A stretch of 64,000 nucleotides of DNA from Congeria kusceri (GCA_027627225.1 CM051026.1:10211425-10275424); one strand, 5' to 3'. Positions 35,845 through 47,747 are shown, counted from the first letter of the stretch. Notes: a model not told the origin generated them from the letters alone. Made by a program: numbers and translations.

Positions 35845-37693
35845 AAATAAAGAAACATCATAATATTCAGAAATTTTATATTTGGACTTTTTTTGTACTA
35901 AGAAATGTATTATTTAGTTCAAAGATTTTGACAAGGAAGTTGCAATACAATTGGAAATGTGTTAATATAAATTCTGATTTTGATTTATATTCAACTTAAG
36001 TTAACAATACTATAAGCTTAAGAATCTTCATAGATATGTGCCCAGGACTACTCAATGGCACGCCCTAAACAACTGCTACACTGACTGGATTTAAGCTAAT
36101 TTTTGGAACAATATAAAGTTGCATGGGATTCATGTGAAGTGTAAACTTGGTAAGAGTTTTTGCAACGCTTGTAACAAAACTGGCATATTTAAGGACTGTT
36201 GCTACAGTTTGGTGCTTTTTTTTCCCAATAATAGATTTTTTTTAAACATTGTCTGCAAGGAATACATACAAATACTATGTGAAAAATGAAATTAAAATAT
36301 ATGGTTACCAGTCTTGTTTTGATCTTATTTGCAACTTTATAACGTGCACTTTTGCATAAAAACTGATATATTTTCGAGTGTCTCAAGACTACATTAAATC
36401 CCCAATAAAAGATGAAAAGGACAAAATTAAGGTTTGATATAAGTTTATATTAATCAATATACATTTAATGAAAGCAAACATTACCAAAAAATGAATTACA
36501 GAATGTATATGCTGAAAAAATCACATGTTTTATGTATTCAGTGTGACCGACAAAGCCAAAGAAATTCTTACTGTATCAACCACAATTTTGGAAATATATA
36601 AAGTTCTACATAATAGAATTCTGCCAAACTACTTGAATGTATTAATCTATATGTTGTCAAGATAAAACAAGAATAAAATGTATAGGTCACACTATATTAA
36701 CCGAATAAAATTGCAAAAAAAGATCACTACCTTCTCGTTATTTTTCACAAAATACAGCAATTTTACAGACCTAAGTATACAGTTTGCAAGAAATACAGAT
36801 ATAAGCTGGAAAACAATTCATACAATGTATTAAATTCATAACAAATTATAAAAGAAACCATTAATAATGGTAATAACTTCAATATCAATAATTACAACTA
36901 CTGAAAATGGACAGAAGCCGACATTTGTCATTCGGACTAAATGATACTATGTTCTTTTTGTGACCGACAAAGCCAAAGCGATTCTCATTTTATAAATAAA
37001 CATTTTTCTAATTATATTAAATTTAAAAGAATTCTGCCAAAGTACTTGAATGTTTTCATATATATGTTCTCATCATAAAACTAGAAAATATTGTACCGGT
37101 CACATTATTAATCGAATTATATTTTAGAAAAGAGCACTTTCGTACACCTTATTTTTGCATGTTTGAAAAATGGCACTTCAACACAAAGTATTCGTAACAG
37201 CTAAATAAACCAATTACAAGAATAGTTATTGCTACTAGTAGTGTATAATAATAATAATAATAACTTCAATAGTAGTTATCACAAATACTGAACGAGGACA
37301 GTTTGCATCTGAATTTTGTCAGTAGAAACATGCATTCGCAAGGCACCAGGTTTCGCTTGAAATAAAAATGATTTTGAAAATAATAAAACCTCTTTGTATT
37401 TAGAATTGAAGTATATTTACAAAACAATAATTATTACATGCCTTAGCCTACTGTAAAACAAGTTTTAAAAAACATAGTCTAAAATGTATATTTGTTGATA
37501 TCATGTCTGAAATTGATACAGAATTCAAACCTTGATGTAGTGACACAAAATCAAATATGTATGTTTCTAAGCATCAGTATGGTGTTCCAGACCCTCAAAA
37601 GTTTTTCAAAAGGAATGACAGTTCAGGATAATTCAAATGTGAACAAAGGAAAACTTGAGCTGCATAGCATGAGAGACGGAGACCCATATTCAG
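35845..37693. other. AT-rich region downstream of the Mutator-exonuclease locus; diverged duplication
   Basis: Two diverged direct copies of about 200 bp start at about 36553 and 36960 (landmark TGTGACCGACAAAGCCAAAG, later AATTCTGCCAAA and CTTGAATGT) and end near GGTCAC. No gene. The stretch may include the old 3' untranslated part of the minus-strand locus, but no clear polyadenylation site was fixed. Confidence 0.45.
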
Positions 37694-38602
37694 TTATAAA
37701 AACAGACGCTCTGCTGATAAAGTGTTTACTTGGTTGACAATGTGTAATAATGGTTTATTCATTAATTTAGTAACACACCACTGCTTTAGGTAGTCAAATA
37801 TTTTTCCAATTATTTTCTTATTTTTTGTTACTCTTGGTTTTCCATGTGGTGTCAATTCAGACAGAAGAAATGTTAGTCCATCCAGTTCGCCTCGTTTAAC
37901 TGATAACTGGAGGTGAGCTAAACAAAGTCCACTGTTGTCTATTTTCTCTGTCATTCCTTTGGAAATGATATCGTTTACTTTGAGTTCATTGAATGATTCA
38001 ATGTTTTTTACACTTTCACACTGATATTTTAACTTATTGATTGCTGACTGAACAGTACAGCTGTGATCCGAAAATTGAGAGTCTGTAACACCAACAGTAG
38101 AGCACAACTTCTGCAGGCTTCGCACATCACCCAGGGCATTGTGGGCAGAGTACTGTTCTTTCAAAAGATGACTCACAAGATACTCTTGAGAGTATGTTTC
38201 AAGGCTTGTGTGTGTGGCCTTAAACAATGAGAGAGTGTCAGCTATCCCTAAAACATACTTTGAAAGTGGCTCAATGGAAAGTGCGAGTTCAAATGCCCTA
38301 ATAACACGAGGAAAGTCGAACTTTAGAAAGTTATGACCCACAAGAATACAAGGCTGGTGCTGTTCAATGAATGTTACAAACATGTTAAGTGCCTCTTCAA
38401 GTGTTTTAGTATCAACATGCTGACCATTGTGGAACATTGAGCTGCCCGTGACAGTCAGACCTGTAACATCAGATTCCGTGGATGCTATCTGTTTTGACGG
38501 GAAAATGTTACAGCTTAAACATTTATCTGCACAGTTTGCAGCAATCTGTATTATGTCTGCATCTTTATGTAATGATGTTGTTTCAATATCACAGATTTGT
38601 TA
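37694..38602 (-). pseudogene. DEDDh (DnaQ-like) exonuclease domain of the same locus
   Basis: Open from a TAA near 38600 to TAA at 37694-37696. Exo I: CDIETTSLHKDADIIQIAA. Exo II: ILVGHNFLKFDFPRV. Exo III: AHNALGDVRSLQKL (His five residues before the Asp). The four acidic residues and the His of a DEDDh 3'-5' exonuclease are therefore all visible, and nuclease activity would be expected if expressed in frame. The frame is offset from the Mutator part through a short third frame (EIPPPKSVQTTEKVKADELI), so two indels separate the domains. The Met at 38437 is about 50 residues inside the domain and is not the start. Confidence 0.8.
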
Positions 38603-38650
38603 ACACCAATCAACTCATCAGCTTTAACCTTTTCAGTCGTTTGTACACTT

Positions 38651-39810
38651 TTAGGAGGGGGAATTTCTGTTACGTCTTGTTGCTATTCCACTCTGATCTG
38701 TTGGACCTTCAAGAATTTCACTTTCAATGTTGCCAAACTTTAGCATTGACTTCCGTTCCAATTTTCTTCGCTTGAACTCAACACTGTTTGCAATTTCAAT
38801 TCTTCGCTCGCAAAGTTTGTTTTGCTTGGTAGCATGAAATTGTAGCAATTTTCCAGGTGATATTCCTATACTTTGATTTACTGCGTTCACGTAAGAAGCT
38901 CCAATATTTGTCTGTGCTATGGCACAACTAGTTCTGATGTGAAGACTTTCTGAGCTAGAGTAGTTTGTTTTTTTAGCCTTTGCAGCTACCATACATTTGC
39001 ACGACTCCACGTCTTTTGTTGATGCACCTGGGGCTATCTTAGCAGCATTCTGGACCACAACATTAAACACAGCTTCTAAATCTGACCTAACGGTTGCTCC
39101 AGTCAAAGATCTACCATAAGGCAAACCTCTGTGTTTATAGGTCTGTGGACTTTTCTTGTAGCCACACCATTCCCCACAATGTTCATAGTCTCCAAACAGA
39201 TGAGGAACAATTTGTTTAAGAGCTGATGTAAATTTATCAACGTCACCGTTGTTTTGCGCTAAAGCATAGTTGATACACTTTTGTATGTATTTAATAACCA
39301 TCACTGAACGAACTTTATGTTTTTTCTGTAGGGCATACAAGCTGTTGCCAATGTGCTTCACCGTGTGATTTTGGTCACTCCATTTCTCTACACTGTGTCT
39401 CAGATCTTTTCTTACTCTAGCTAAAGTTGTACAGTCGTCATCCATTATAAGGACACCAACATCAACATGTTCTGATTCAATTTCTTTTACTAGCTCTCCT
39501 GACACATCTGGCTCCATTGCTTTTCAGCTACCAGTCCAATTTCTACTGCATTTATGATCTTTAACCACATTGCCCTTAGCTTTATGATAATCCCATTTCT
39601 TACAACTTTTGGAGCGTATGCCATATGCACAGATTGTTCCTTTCAAGTTTCCTAACATAGTTCTTACGCCTGATCTTCTGTCATAACATCTCCCTGAGCC
39701 CCTTTTCTGCCAGCCCATATCATATTTGAATTGTCCTGAAAGACGGGTCTGTGCCGGATCATTTATATATGTATGGTCGGAATGGACTGAAGTTTCAGCA
39801 CAACCATCCT
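38651..39810 (-). pseudogene. Mutator-like transposase domain, with one nonsense codon
   Basis: The acceptor AACTATTGCAG|AGGATGG opens the exon at 39810. Conserved landmarks in order: YDMGWQKRGSG (first catalytic Asp region), RNWTGS then the TGA where the family has Ser, KAMEPDVSGELV, VGVLIMDDDCTTLARVR (second acidic site), KHIGNSLYALQKKHK, IQKCINYALAQNNGD, the Cys/His segment GDYEHCGEWCGY, YKHRGLPYG and SSESLHIRTSCAIAQTNIG. The apparent Met at 39517 is internal, not a real start. Conservation on both sides of the TGA means the lesion is recent, or is a sequencing or recoding event. Confidence 0.8.
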
Positions 39811-40376
39811 CTGCAATAGTTAAATGAAAAAATATTTAGCCATACATGTAAACATGAAGATTCTTATTAAAGATGTAGTTCAGCGTATTGTCGATAAAAT
39901 ATTTACTTTTATTCCACAATGTGGGCGGCATTTTTAAACTAAGTAAATATTATTTAGTGAGGTTCGTCAGGTTTGGTGACATTTTAACTGACTGGTATTC
40001 ATAATCAATAATTACAATGTATTAATTATACTTTTATATAACAAATATTAAGTGGAAAGCTAACTCCAATTGTTTACTGTGTTGGTTAAAGAAGAGTACA
40101 ATTAACAGATAATGAGTGCATTCAAAGCCTGAAAAATATCTTTCTTTCTGAATTTGGGATATAAATGTTATGCACACAGGCATTGTAAACACCAGTGTTC
40201 AATAGAAAAAAGGTGAGAACTGCTATAAATTTGTTTTTGCTTCATGATCTTTAGCCCTTTAATGTGCAGGCTCAAGGAAGCCCTGTCTGGACTATACATG
40301 TGAACGTTCCGTCACTACAAAATGCTTTCTACTCTGGCTGCTAGGTATACAGCTTATACAGTTATGATACATTTAC

Positions 40377-42041
40377 CTATGACACATCCAGCTGAATGAG
40401 GAGGATGTATATCGCCAGTATTAGTTGTATCACAGACTGTCGGGATCTCACACTCTGTCACACAATCGCCCAGGGATGCACTGCTTGTGCGAATATCGAT
40501 TGTGGTTGCACTGCTTGTCATGTCATCATCGGGGCCTGTCAGGCTACTTCCAGGGGTAACATCTGGAAAATAATATACATTAAATTTTATCATTTGATTA
40601 TTATTTGGCTCATTGAGTCTAGTATTTATAAGAAAGTGTGTTACAAAGTCAATCAAAATATGAAGTGTTTATCTTTTTTGATATTAATTATCAGTATTTT
40701 GCTTCAACAGAGTAAAATTCTGAATTATATATTCCTCCAAGGGACTTGTTACCGTCTTTCTCTGATCAACATATACAAACCTTGCAGTTCTAAATGAGCA
40801 TCTTGTAGGGCAGCATGTCTTGAATGGGAATCATCTGGGGAGGCATTGCTGTGAGATGTACCAGAAGCTTGAGTACTGAAATATTCATCACATGATCAGC
40901 AAAATTGTGTGCTATATACTGGTATCTAAGTTTTATCGTACTTTATCAGAGACTTAGTTCATTACACATCAAATTGCTATATGTATATAGTAACAGACAT
41001 AACATAAAAATGAACACGTGTTTGTTTGTTTTTTTAAACCAGCAAAACACACTAGTGGTACAAAATCCACTAAATTGTGTTGTTTAAATATAAATTATCA
41101 CTAAATTATCAAGGAATTAAGAGTCATGTTACATTTTTCTGTATATAGAGCAATTAAGCAATACTTACCACAAGCGCCTTGTTATTTCTTCCTTCTCTTG
41201 TTGCAATGCTTTTTTACAGGATGCCTCTGCAATATAAACTATGTGCTGACCAACCTGTTAACAAAATAATAATAATAATGCCTTACATAGTCCATGACAC
41301 ATGGGAGATTTGTTTCTATTTGCATTAACAACGGGTCAACACTAGAGAAGATGGACATGCTTTCCCCACAATCCCCTTAAAACAGTACCAGTCTGACGCT
41401 GCTATAATATGAGCTGACTTGCACTAGCAGCTACTACTAATGGAGCGAATGTTATGATTTGATTTATATTAGATCGGCTTTGCCACTTAAAACAGCAGTG
41501 GGTGACAAATAATATTCAGTTAAATCATCACAGTTGCCATTGCCATCCACCTCACTGCACAACTGTGTCTTGAATTTGTCAAGGCATAAACAGGGTCTTT
41601 TTTTAATAGTGGAAGTAGAAAAATATTTACTAGTGAACATGCATTACTTGTTCAAACAGATTAAACATGTACCTTGCTCTCAGCTTTCTTCAATGTTTTA
41701 TGGTGAATGCTGGGAACTGTATTAGTTATGTTTAATTCAGAAGAACACTCAACACATATTTTTTAACTGTTCAGCTATAAAGGACAACTCCACAGTTGGC
41801 CTACCAAGGGGTAACAAATTATCAGTAGGAGACGAGACGGTCACTGTATCTGATACAAGCGGAGTTTCTTCAATATTCGGATGAGTGTCCGAAATGATAG
41901 CGTCCGAAATTCTGCTACCTTCTTGGAGCTCTATAGTTGACCGTTTACTATCGGCATGCCATGTTGGCAGACGAGCAGATGACAATAATCCTCGTACTGT
42001 GCCTTTTTTCGATACAAATCTACCTTTTTTCGTGGCATCAT
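40377..42041 (-). other. N-terminal exons E1-E5 of the Mutator-exonuclease locus
   Basis: E1 encodes a basic start (KGRFVSKKGTVRGLL) and ends ...AEQLKN. E2 (37 bp) adds IHHKTLKKAESK. E3 adds VGQHIVYIAEASCKKAL. E4 and E5 are Ser/Asp/Thr-rich linker (for example GTSHSNASPDDSHSRH and DDDMTSSATTIDIRTSS). Donor and acceptor sequences seen (minus strand): E3 ends CTTGTG|GTAAGT; E4 starts TTTCAG|TACTC; E5 starts TTTTCCAG|ATGTT and ends ATAG|GTAAATG. The upstream domain usually preceding the Mutator core was not recognised, so the product may be short at this end. Confidence 0.65.
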
Positions 42042-42499
42042 GAACAAAAACTAGCAAACAAAACACAGACAAAACTTCTGATAAAAGTTCCGAGAATCCG
42101 AATATGTTTCAAGTAGACAATAGCGCGTTGTGATAATAGCAAAAATACGGTGATAGGTTTAAAATAACCTCGGTTTCAAAAACTGCCGCAACACTCCTTA
42201 AAATCTTAATTTTTCTTGAACTTTTTATTTCATATTTAAATGGCTTTGTGCTAATTGTTTATTAATTATTAACTTATTATTAACTGCAGTTAATTCAGTA
42301 AGTGAAAATATTTTAAGCTAAACTTATGATGTTTCTAGAATACGGATCCTGATAATATGTAAAGTAAAGAAATAGATTGAAAAAAAAGTGCTAAAATTAA
42401 AAACAAAAAAAAAAACAAAAACGTTGAGATTAACTTTGGAGCAATACTTTTATACTATCATGATTCATATATTAGGCCTAAACATTAATTTGTTGTTGT
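42042..42499. other. No gene seen upstream of the Mutator locus
   Basis: AT-rich. On the minus strand TTTTGTTTGCTAG just above 42045 could be a splice acceptor of E1, which would put a further 5' exon in this region; none was identified. Confidence 0.35.
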
Positions 42500-42830
42500 T
42501 TTTCTTATTCATTTAGGAAATACATTTCGATTTTGAGTTGCCTATCTGTAAATAAACACCGATTTTGAGTTCTGATTGTATGATGCGTATATAAACCACG
42601 AGAGCGTTAGCCCGAGCGGTTAACTATACGCGCATCAGGACATCAACTCGTGGCTTATTTACAGATAAACAACGATAAAGCGAAAATTATTTCGATTCTA
42701 ATATGATCAGACAACATATTCTGCAATTACAATGCGAACTATATTTACAGTGTTGGAACTACTTTTTCGAGTTGTTTATTGACGGAAATTTAGCGCGTGT
42801 CATGTTAGAATAGCTAATACGCAAATGTCA
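42500..42830. mobile_element. Foldback element fragment, ATTCTAACATGA family
   Basis: Contains GTTCTGATTGTATGATGCG, the centre GAGAGCGTTAGCCCGAGCGG, ACAGATAAACAACGATAAAG, TTCGATTCTAATATGATC and the end GCGCGTGTCATGTTAGAATAG. Confidence 0.65.
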
Positions 42831-44039
42831 TTAACACATTATTTTTAAATAAACAACGCTTACACATATCCGAAACAAACGTTATTTGTTCAGTTTTTAA
42901 CTTTTTATTAATGAAAGCAATTTAACAATGAATTTGTATCAATAAATGACATAAGCGTAACAGCGGTGACGCGCGTGCGAACGTAAGCGCGGGAACATGG
43001 TCGGAACACCGTGTAAGGTAGTGTCACATCATGATAAAATGGAAATACTTTCTCCCATATCAAGATAATCACCATATGATAATGGTACGTTTTTATTCTG
43101 ATGGTCGGTTATTGAGAACGGAGAGCGTTTGTAGATTCATTTTGATCATAATTTCAAAGCGTTGTTTATTAGCTAATAAACAAAGCTAAATCGGAAATTA
43201 TTTCTCTAATTGACAACTTTCATTAAGCATCAATATGTTTCGCTTGTTATAAATATGATTCGTTACCAGGTTATATAAAACACAGCGCTCCTGTCGAACA
43301 AAATGACCGAACGTTGGTAGATACAGGTGTACATGAAGTGTGGCTCAAAAAGTTAATAAATGTTTCTCAGGCATTTTTTGCAAAAAATAAGGAGGGAGGG
43401 GGAATTACTTTTTTGAATTATTATTTTTCTCCTACTCTTTTTATTTGGCACTATGTAATGACTTAATTAAAACAAGTAAATAAGTACAGATTAAAGACGA
43501 TTTTAAATTTCAATAACAACATAAGCATTATTTTTTTAAAAATTATAAATATTATAGATTTATTAATTGCTCGTGTTAAAAACGGTCATTTATGCAAGCT
43601 GACATAAAAAGGCAATCAATTTAAATGTTCATAATTAACATAAGTGCCTTCAAATTATTATACCATCAGCATTAAAGTACTCCTATTTATAGAATTTAAC
43701 TTTTCCTAATTCATATTTTATAACGGTCAAAAATAGGAATTATCAAAATCGTGGCGGGCCATGAAAAAACGTTGCGGCGCTGCCTGAGAAACAAATCATT
43801 AACTTTTTAAGCCTAATACTTCCAATCATAATGAGTATGTGCATTTTTGTAATGAAAATAATCTTTATGGTGTGAAAGATTTCTGATAATAAGAGTATAA
43901 GTTCAATGTCAGTTTTCGTAGAATTAACAAAACTATATTAGACCAAAAGTGAAATTTATTCAATTTTAAGAAAATGTTCATAAATATGTTTAGGACGTAT
44001 TTCAGTTTTTGATGATGAAAGGATTTCATTATTAATACA
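42831..44039. other. No gene seen
   Basis: AT-rich. A minus-strand 67-codon frame near the end is low complexity and not supported. 43140-43200 has a short GTTGTTTATTAGCTAATAAAC stem related to the foldback family. Confidence 0.45.
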
Positions 44040-44608
44040 GATTGTACACTACAGTAGGTAATCATCACTAAAAAAAGTGTACACTAAGTCATAACCACTA
44101 ATAAAAATCGTACACTTAGTAATAATCACTAATAAAGATCATACACTAAGTAATAACCACTAATACAGATCCTACATAATTATCACTAATAAAAATCGTA
44201 CACTAAGTACGGGTAATCATCACGAATTTTGTGACACACGAAAGGAACATTCCACACTCTTAAAGATTAGGAAACAGACAGATATAGGACAATCTTAATC
44301 TCTGACAGGTAGATAACTCTTAGTTTTTGTTTTATTTACATTTACATTTTACGATATTCTAAACAGAAAAACAAAGCAAGAACAAAAAATATGTCTTAGT
44401 CCTTGTTATGATATAATCCTACAATACCAGAACTATATACATACAATATCTGTATCAGAGCAACAGCGTACAAGACAAGTATAAAGTGTTTGTTTCTGAA
44501 AAAAGACACGTGTTGCCAGTCTTGCATTTAAATATTAAAATTCTGTGAACAAACCCCTTTAAACTTCGCTGCCATTATTGGAAGAGTCGTTTCATGTTAC
44601 GTTGCATG
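44040..44608 (+). repeat. Composite repeat copy 2: 31-bp satellite remnant and middle module
   Basis: 44040-44225 has about six 31-bp satellite units (AATAAAGATCATACACTAAG and variants). 44395-44608 matches 2094-2308, ending TTACGTTGCATG, exactly where copy 1 continues CAAACAAATATC and where the gypsy LTR begins here. Confidence 0.75.
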
Positions 44609-45208
44609 TGTCGTAGGGTATATAATTAAACACTGTATATTTTAGTCCAGTTATCGTAAATTATCATTAATTATTTAAACACGCGTTCATTATTACGATA
44701 TACACATACATTAAACGTTTGATGAACAAAGGGAAACTACCCAAACAGTTTAATTGCATGTATAATCGACTAACAACGTAGTTATCACACCTTAACCCGT
44801 GATCCACGTGCACGAAAAATTTAGTTCAGGTTAGAGATATTTCTAGAACTGAAGAAAATTAAATATATTTATTCAGGTAATATATTATTATTATAAACAA
44901 ATAAAGGTTCATGTTTTAATTTAAGGTATACTTTTTGTATTTTACGCGTGTATTTGTAAAATATGTGTCTTTTATATTTTATTGCCAAAATAATACTTGG
45001 ATCACCGTACCGACATGTATGTGTATTTTCTAGGCATTTATTTTGATATTATAATTATTCGTTTTCTATGTTTAATTTAATATTTCTTTCAGAATTTCGT
45101 AGTTTGGCATCAATTTAAACGGTCAACCAGAAGAAAATAAACCTCTATAATATTTACTTCTGCGTTTTTCAATAAACCACGATCCACAAATAAGACACGA
45201 CCCTGAAA
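44609..45208 (+). repeat. LTR 1 of the gypsy array
   Basis: Starts TGTCGTAGGGTATATAATTA and ends GACACGACCCTGAAA, just before the primer site. The 3' end is AAA rather than CA. AATAAACCTCTATAATA and AATAAACCACGATCC near the end are candidate polyadenylation signals. Confidence 0.85.
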
Positions 45209-45209
45209 A

Positions 45210-45224
45210 TGGCGCCCAACGTGG
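45210..45224 (+). promoter_or_regulatory. Primer-binding site, tRNA-Lys type, first internal region
   Basis: TGGCGCCCAACGTGG lies one base after the LTR end. It matches the start of the site known for priming by tRNA-Lys1,2 in other LTR elements. Second copy at 47447-47461. Confidence 0.85.
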
Positions 45225-45343
45225 TTTGACCGTTTTTCAAGATACGCCCAGCGTTTGCGGAATAATGTAAAAGTTACAGAATAAATCGGTAAATTTTACT
45301 GTATTTCGGAAAAATAAAAGTGCACACGCGTTGCTGTAAATAC

Positions 45344-45510
45344 TGTTAGTCGATTATACATGCAATTAAACTGTTTGGGTAGTTTCCCTTTGTTCATCAA
45401 ACGTTTAATGTATGTGTATATCGTAATAATGAACGCGTGTTTAAATAATTAATGATAATTTACGATAACTGGAATAAAATATACAGTGTTTAATTATATA
45501 CCCTACGACA
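45344..45510 (-). repeat. Inverted copy of the first 167 bp of the LTR, first internal region
   Basis: The reverse complement of 44609-44775 with only a few changes: it begins TGTTAGTCGATTATACATG and ends at ACCCTACGACA, i.e. the LTR start TGTCGTAGGGT inverted. It sits between the leader and the integrase remnant. The same arrangement is at 47581-47747. Confidence 0.88.
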
Positions 45511-46169
45511 TACACGACCCTCAGACATTGTCAGATTGCGAGAAAAGTGATTGGAAATCTCATATCGCGCCATTAGTCCATGCATATAATGTCACGATCC
45601 ATAAAACCACTGGATACGCCCCGTACTATTTGATGTTTGGACGTCACCCAAAACTGGCGATTGATGCATTACTAGGTCTATCTTCAGAAACTGATGACAA
45701 TGTGTCAAAACACGAATACATTCGTAAACTAAAAGATAGACTGTCAGATGCGTATAAAAAGGCGGAAGAATGTGCAAAAAGTGCAGCTTCCGGTGACAAA
45801 CAGCGCTATGACGCACGCGCTAAGGCCAGTTCCTTAAGTGTCGGCGACTTAGTGCTTGTTCGCAATGTTGCATTGCGTGGTAAACAGAAACTGGCAGATA
45901 AGTGGGAGGGCACCCCGTACATTGTTGTCGGACAGCCAAACGCCGACATTCCTGTGTTTGAAGTTAACAAAGACTGTCCCCAAGCCAAGAAAACTAAAAT
46001 ACTTCACCGGAATCTATTACTGCCATTGCCGTACAAAGAAAAGTCACAAATTAAAAGCCCCAAATATATCATTCCGGCCCGTCGTGCAAATACTGACGAA
46101 TCTAATGCGCGACTAAAACGTATTCGTCAACCCCCGAAATGGCTGCGCTCGGGCGAATATATGCTGTAA
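45486..46169 (+). CDS. Gypsy integrase C-terminal remnant, copy 1
   Basis: 227 codons as an open frame from GTG, but the first eight or so codons lie inside the inverted LTR fragment, so the natural protein began elsewhere and this is a 5'-truncated integrase. Residues 22-65 (DWKSHIAPLVHAYN, TTGYAPYYLMFGRHPKL) are the segment just after the catalytic core in Ty3/gypsy integrases; the DDE residues are gone. Residues 119-180 (GDLVLVRN, KWEGTPYIVVGQ, KILHRNLLLPLP) fit the GPY/F module. Basic tail to residue 227, no chromodomain seen. No integration activity expected. Confidence 0.8.
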   Translation: MFNYIPYDIHDPQTLSDCEKSDWKSHIAPLVHAYNVTIHKTTGYAPYYLMFGRHPKLAIDALLGLSSETDDNVSKHEYIRKLKDRLSDAYKKAEECAKSAASGDKQRYDARAKASSLSVGDLVLVRNVALRGKQKLADKWEGTPYIVVGQPNADIPVFEVNKDCPQAKKTKILHRNLLLPLPYKEKSQIKSPKYIIPARRANTDESNARLKRIRQPPKWLRSGEYML

Positions 46170-46848
46170 ATAGTATGTATATAATATGTATTGAACATGA
46201 TAGTTTTCAAGTCAAAATGTCACTTTCCGAACGTTTATATTTTGTGTCATTGACTTTGTAACATGTTCAATACTTCACACTGGAACATTGCTGTACATTG
46301 TATATACTAGTATGTATAGCCCATTGTATTAACATGTATTATGCATGGAACTGATATGAAATAATTTCATTTCTAAAAATGCCTTTTAGTTTTGTTTGAA
46401 TATATTGCACCATCTATTGTTGTTATTTTTAAACGGAATTGATTTCCGTCTGAATGCGCGAGGGAGTTATACAGCGAGTAGTTTTGTTGTGAGATATATT
46501 ACTGTGTGATTATTGTAGAATTTACTGCGTTATACGGTTTAAACGTAGGTTCTAAGTAGAGTGTGTTATTAATTTTGCAGTTTTGTAGTAATATTTAGTA
46601 TTACTTACTTCGATTAGTAGTCGCATGGTTTTATTAATTGTGTGCCATGCATAGAATCATGTTTTTGAATATCCTGTATTGTGTTGTTGTTGTTGCTGTC
46701 GTTGTCGTTGTTGTCATAATCATCATATTGTATTTCGCGGCGAAAGTAATACCGCTCTCAGAGTATCAGCGGGAGTATGTCGTATGTTAATATTGTATTA
46801 ATTTTAAAACAAATGTCGGGGACGACATTTTAGAAGCAGCGGGAGTAT
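46170..46848 (+). other. 3' region of first internal segment, with PPT
   Basis: No long frame. From 46647 a short frame (MHRIMFLNILYCVVVVAVVV...) would give one very hydrophobic helix but stops early here. CAGCGGGAGTATGTCGTA occurs at about 46769-46786, and CAGCGGGAGTA occurs again immediately before LTR 2: the first looks like a duplicated polypurine tract plus the first LTR bases. Copy 2 lacks that extra TGTCGTATG. Confidence 0.5.
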
Positions 46849-47445
46849 GTCGTAGGGTATACAATTAAACACTTTATATTTTATTCCAGTTATCGTAAAT
46901 TATCATTAATTATTTAAACACGCGTTCATTATTACGATATACACATACATTAAACGTTTGATGAACAAAGGGAAACTACCCAAACAGTTTAATTGCATGT
47001 ATAATCGACTAACAACGTAGTTATCACACCTTAACCCGTGATCCACGTGCACGAAAAATTTAGTTCAGGTTAGAGATATTTCTAGAACTGAAGAAAATTT
47101 GATATTTATTCAGGTAATATATTATTATTATAAACAAATAAAGGTTCATGTTTTAATTTAAGGTATACTTTTTGTATTTTACGCGTGTATTTGTAAAATA
47201 TGTGTCTTTTGTATTTTATTGCTAAAATAATACTTGGATCACCGTACCGACATGTATGTGTATTTTCTAGGCATTTATTTTGATATTATAATTATTCGTT
47301 TTCTATGTTTAATTTAATATTTCTTTCAGAATTTCGTAGTTTGGCATCAATTTAAACGGTCAACCAGAAGAAAATAAACCTCTATAATATTTACTTCTGC
47401 GTTTTTCAATAAACCACGATCCACAAATAAGACACGACCCTGAAA
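46849..47445 (+). repeat. LTR 2 (shared, middle LTR)
   Basis: About 597 bp. Differs from LTR 1 and LTR 3 at its start (GTATACAATTAAACACTTTA) but shares GAAAATTTGATATTTATTC and TTTTATTGCTAAAATA with LTR 3 and not with LTR 1. It serves as 3' LTR of the first unit and 5' LTR of the second. Confidence 0.85.
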
Positions 47446-47580
47446 ATGGCGCCCAACGTGGTTTGACCGTTTTTCAAGATACGCCCAGCGTTTGCGGAAT
47501 AATGTAAAAGTTACAGAATAAATCGGTAAATTTTACTGTATTTCGGAAAAATAAAAGTGCACACGCGTTGCTGTAAATAC

Positions 47581-47747
47581 TGTTAGTCGATTATACATGC
47601 AATTAAACTGTTTGGGTAGTTTCCCTTTGTTCATCAAACGTTTAATGTATGTGTATATCGTAATAATGAACGCGTGTTTAAATAATTAATGATAATTTAC
47701 GATAACTGGAATAAAATATACAGTGTTTAATTATATACCCTACGACA
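47581..47747 (-). repeat. Inverted LTR fragment, second internal region
   Basis: Same boundaries and orientation as 45344-45510 relative to the primer site (47447) and integrase remnant. The rearrangement therefore predates the tandem arrangement, or one internal region is a copy of the other. Confidence 0.88.

Larger units (their letters stand above)
37694..42041 (-). pseudogene. Mutator-like transposase / DEDDh exonuclease gene, six exons, disrupted
   Basis: Exons on the minus strand: E1 about 42041-41756, E2 41709-41673, E3 41254-41169, E4 40875-40781, E5 40562-40377, E6 39810-37694. Each junction is GT-AG, and the phases (2, 0, 2, 1, 1) join open frames throughout, which is strong support for a spliced gene. 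The intron between E1 and E2 would be only 46 bp. E1 has ATGCCACG followed by an A-run; the ATG frame and the frame that continues through E1 differ by one base there. E6 holds an in-frame TGA at 39524-39526 and frameshifts near 38655-38670 and 38588-38600. Similar Mutator-plus-exonuclease proteins are known to me from molluscs and cnidarians, where they resemble domesticated or mobile MULE-derived genes. Assembly error is the alternative for the lesions. Confidence 0.75.

Noticed and set aside
38437..38439. Met at 38437 as the start of a stand-alone exonuclease
   Set aside because: The frame upstream encodes the essential first motif (DIETTS), so the Met is internal.
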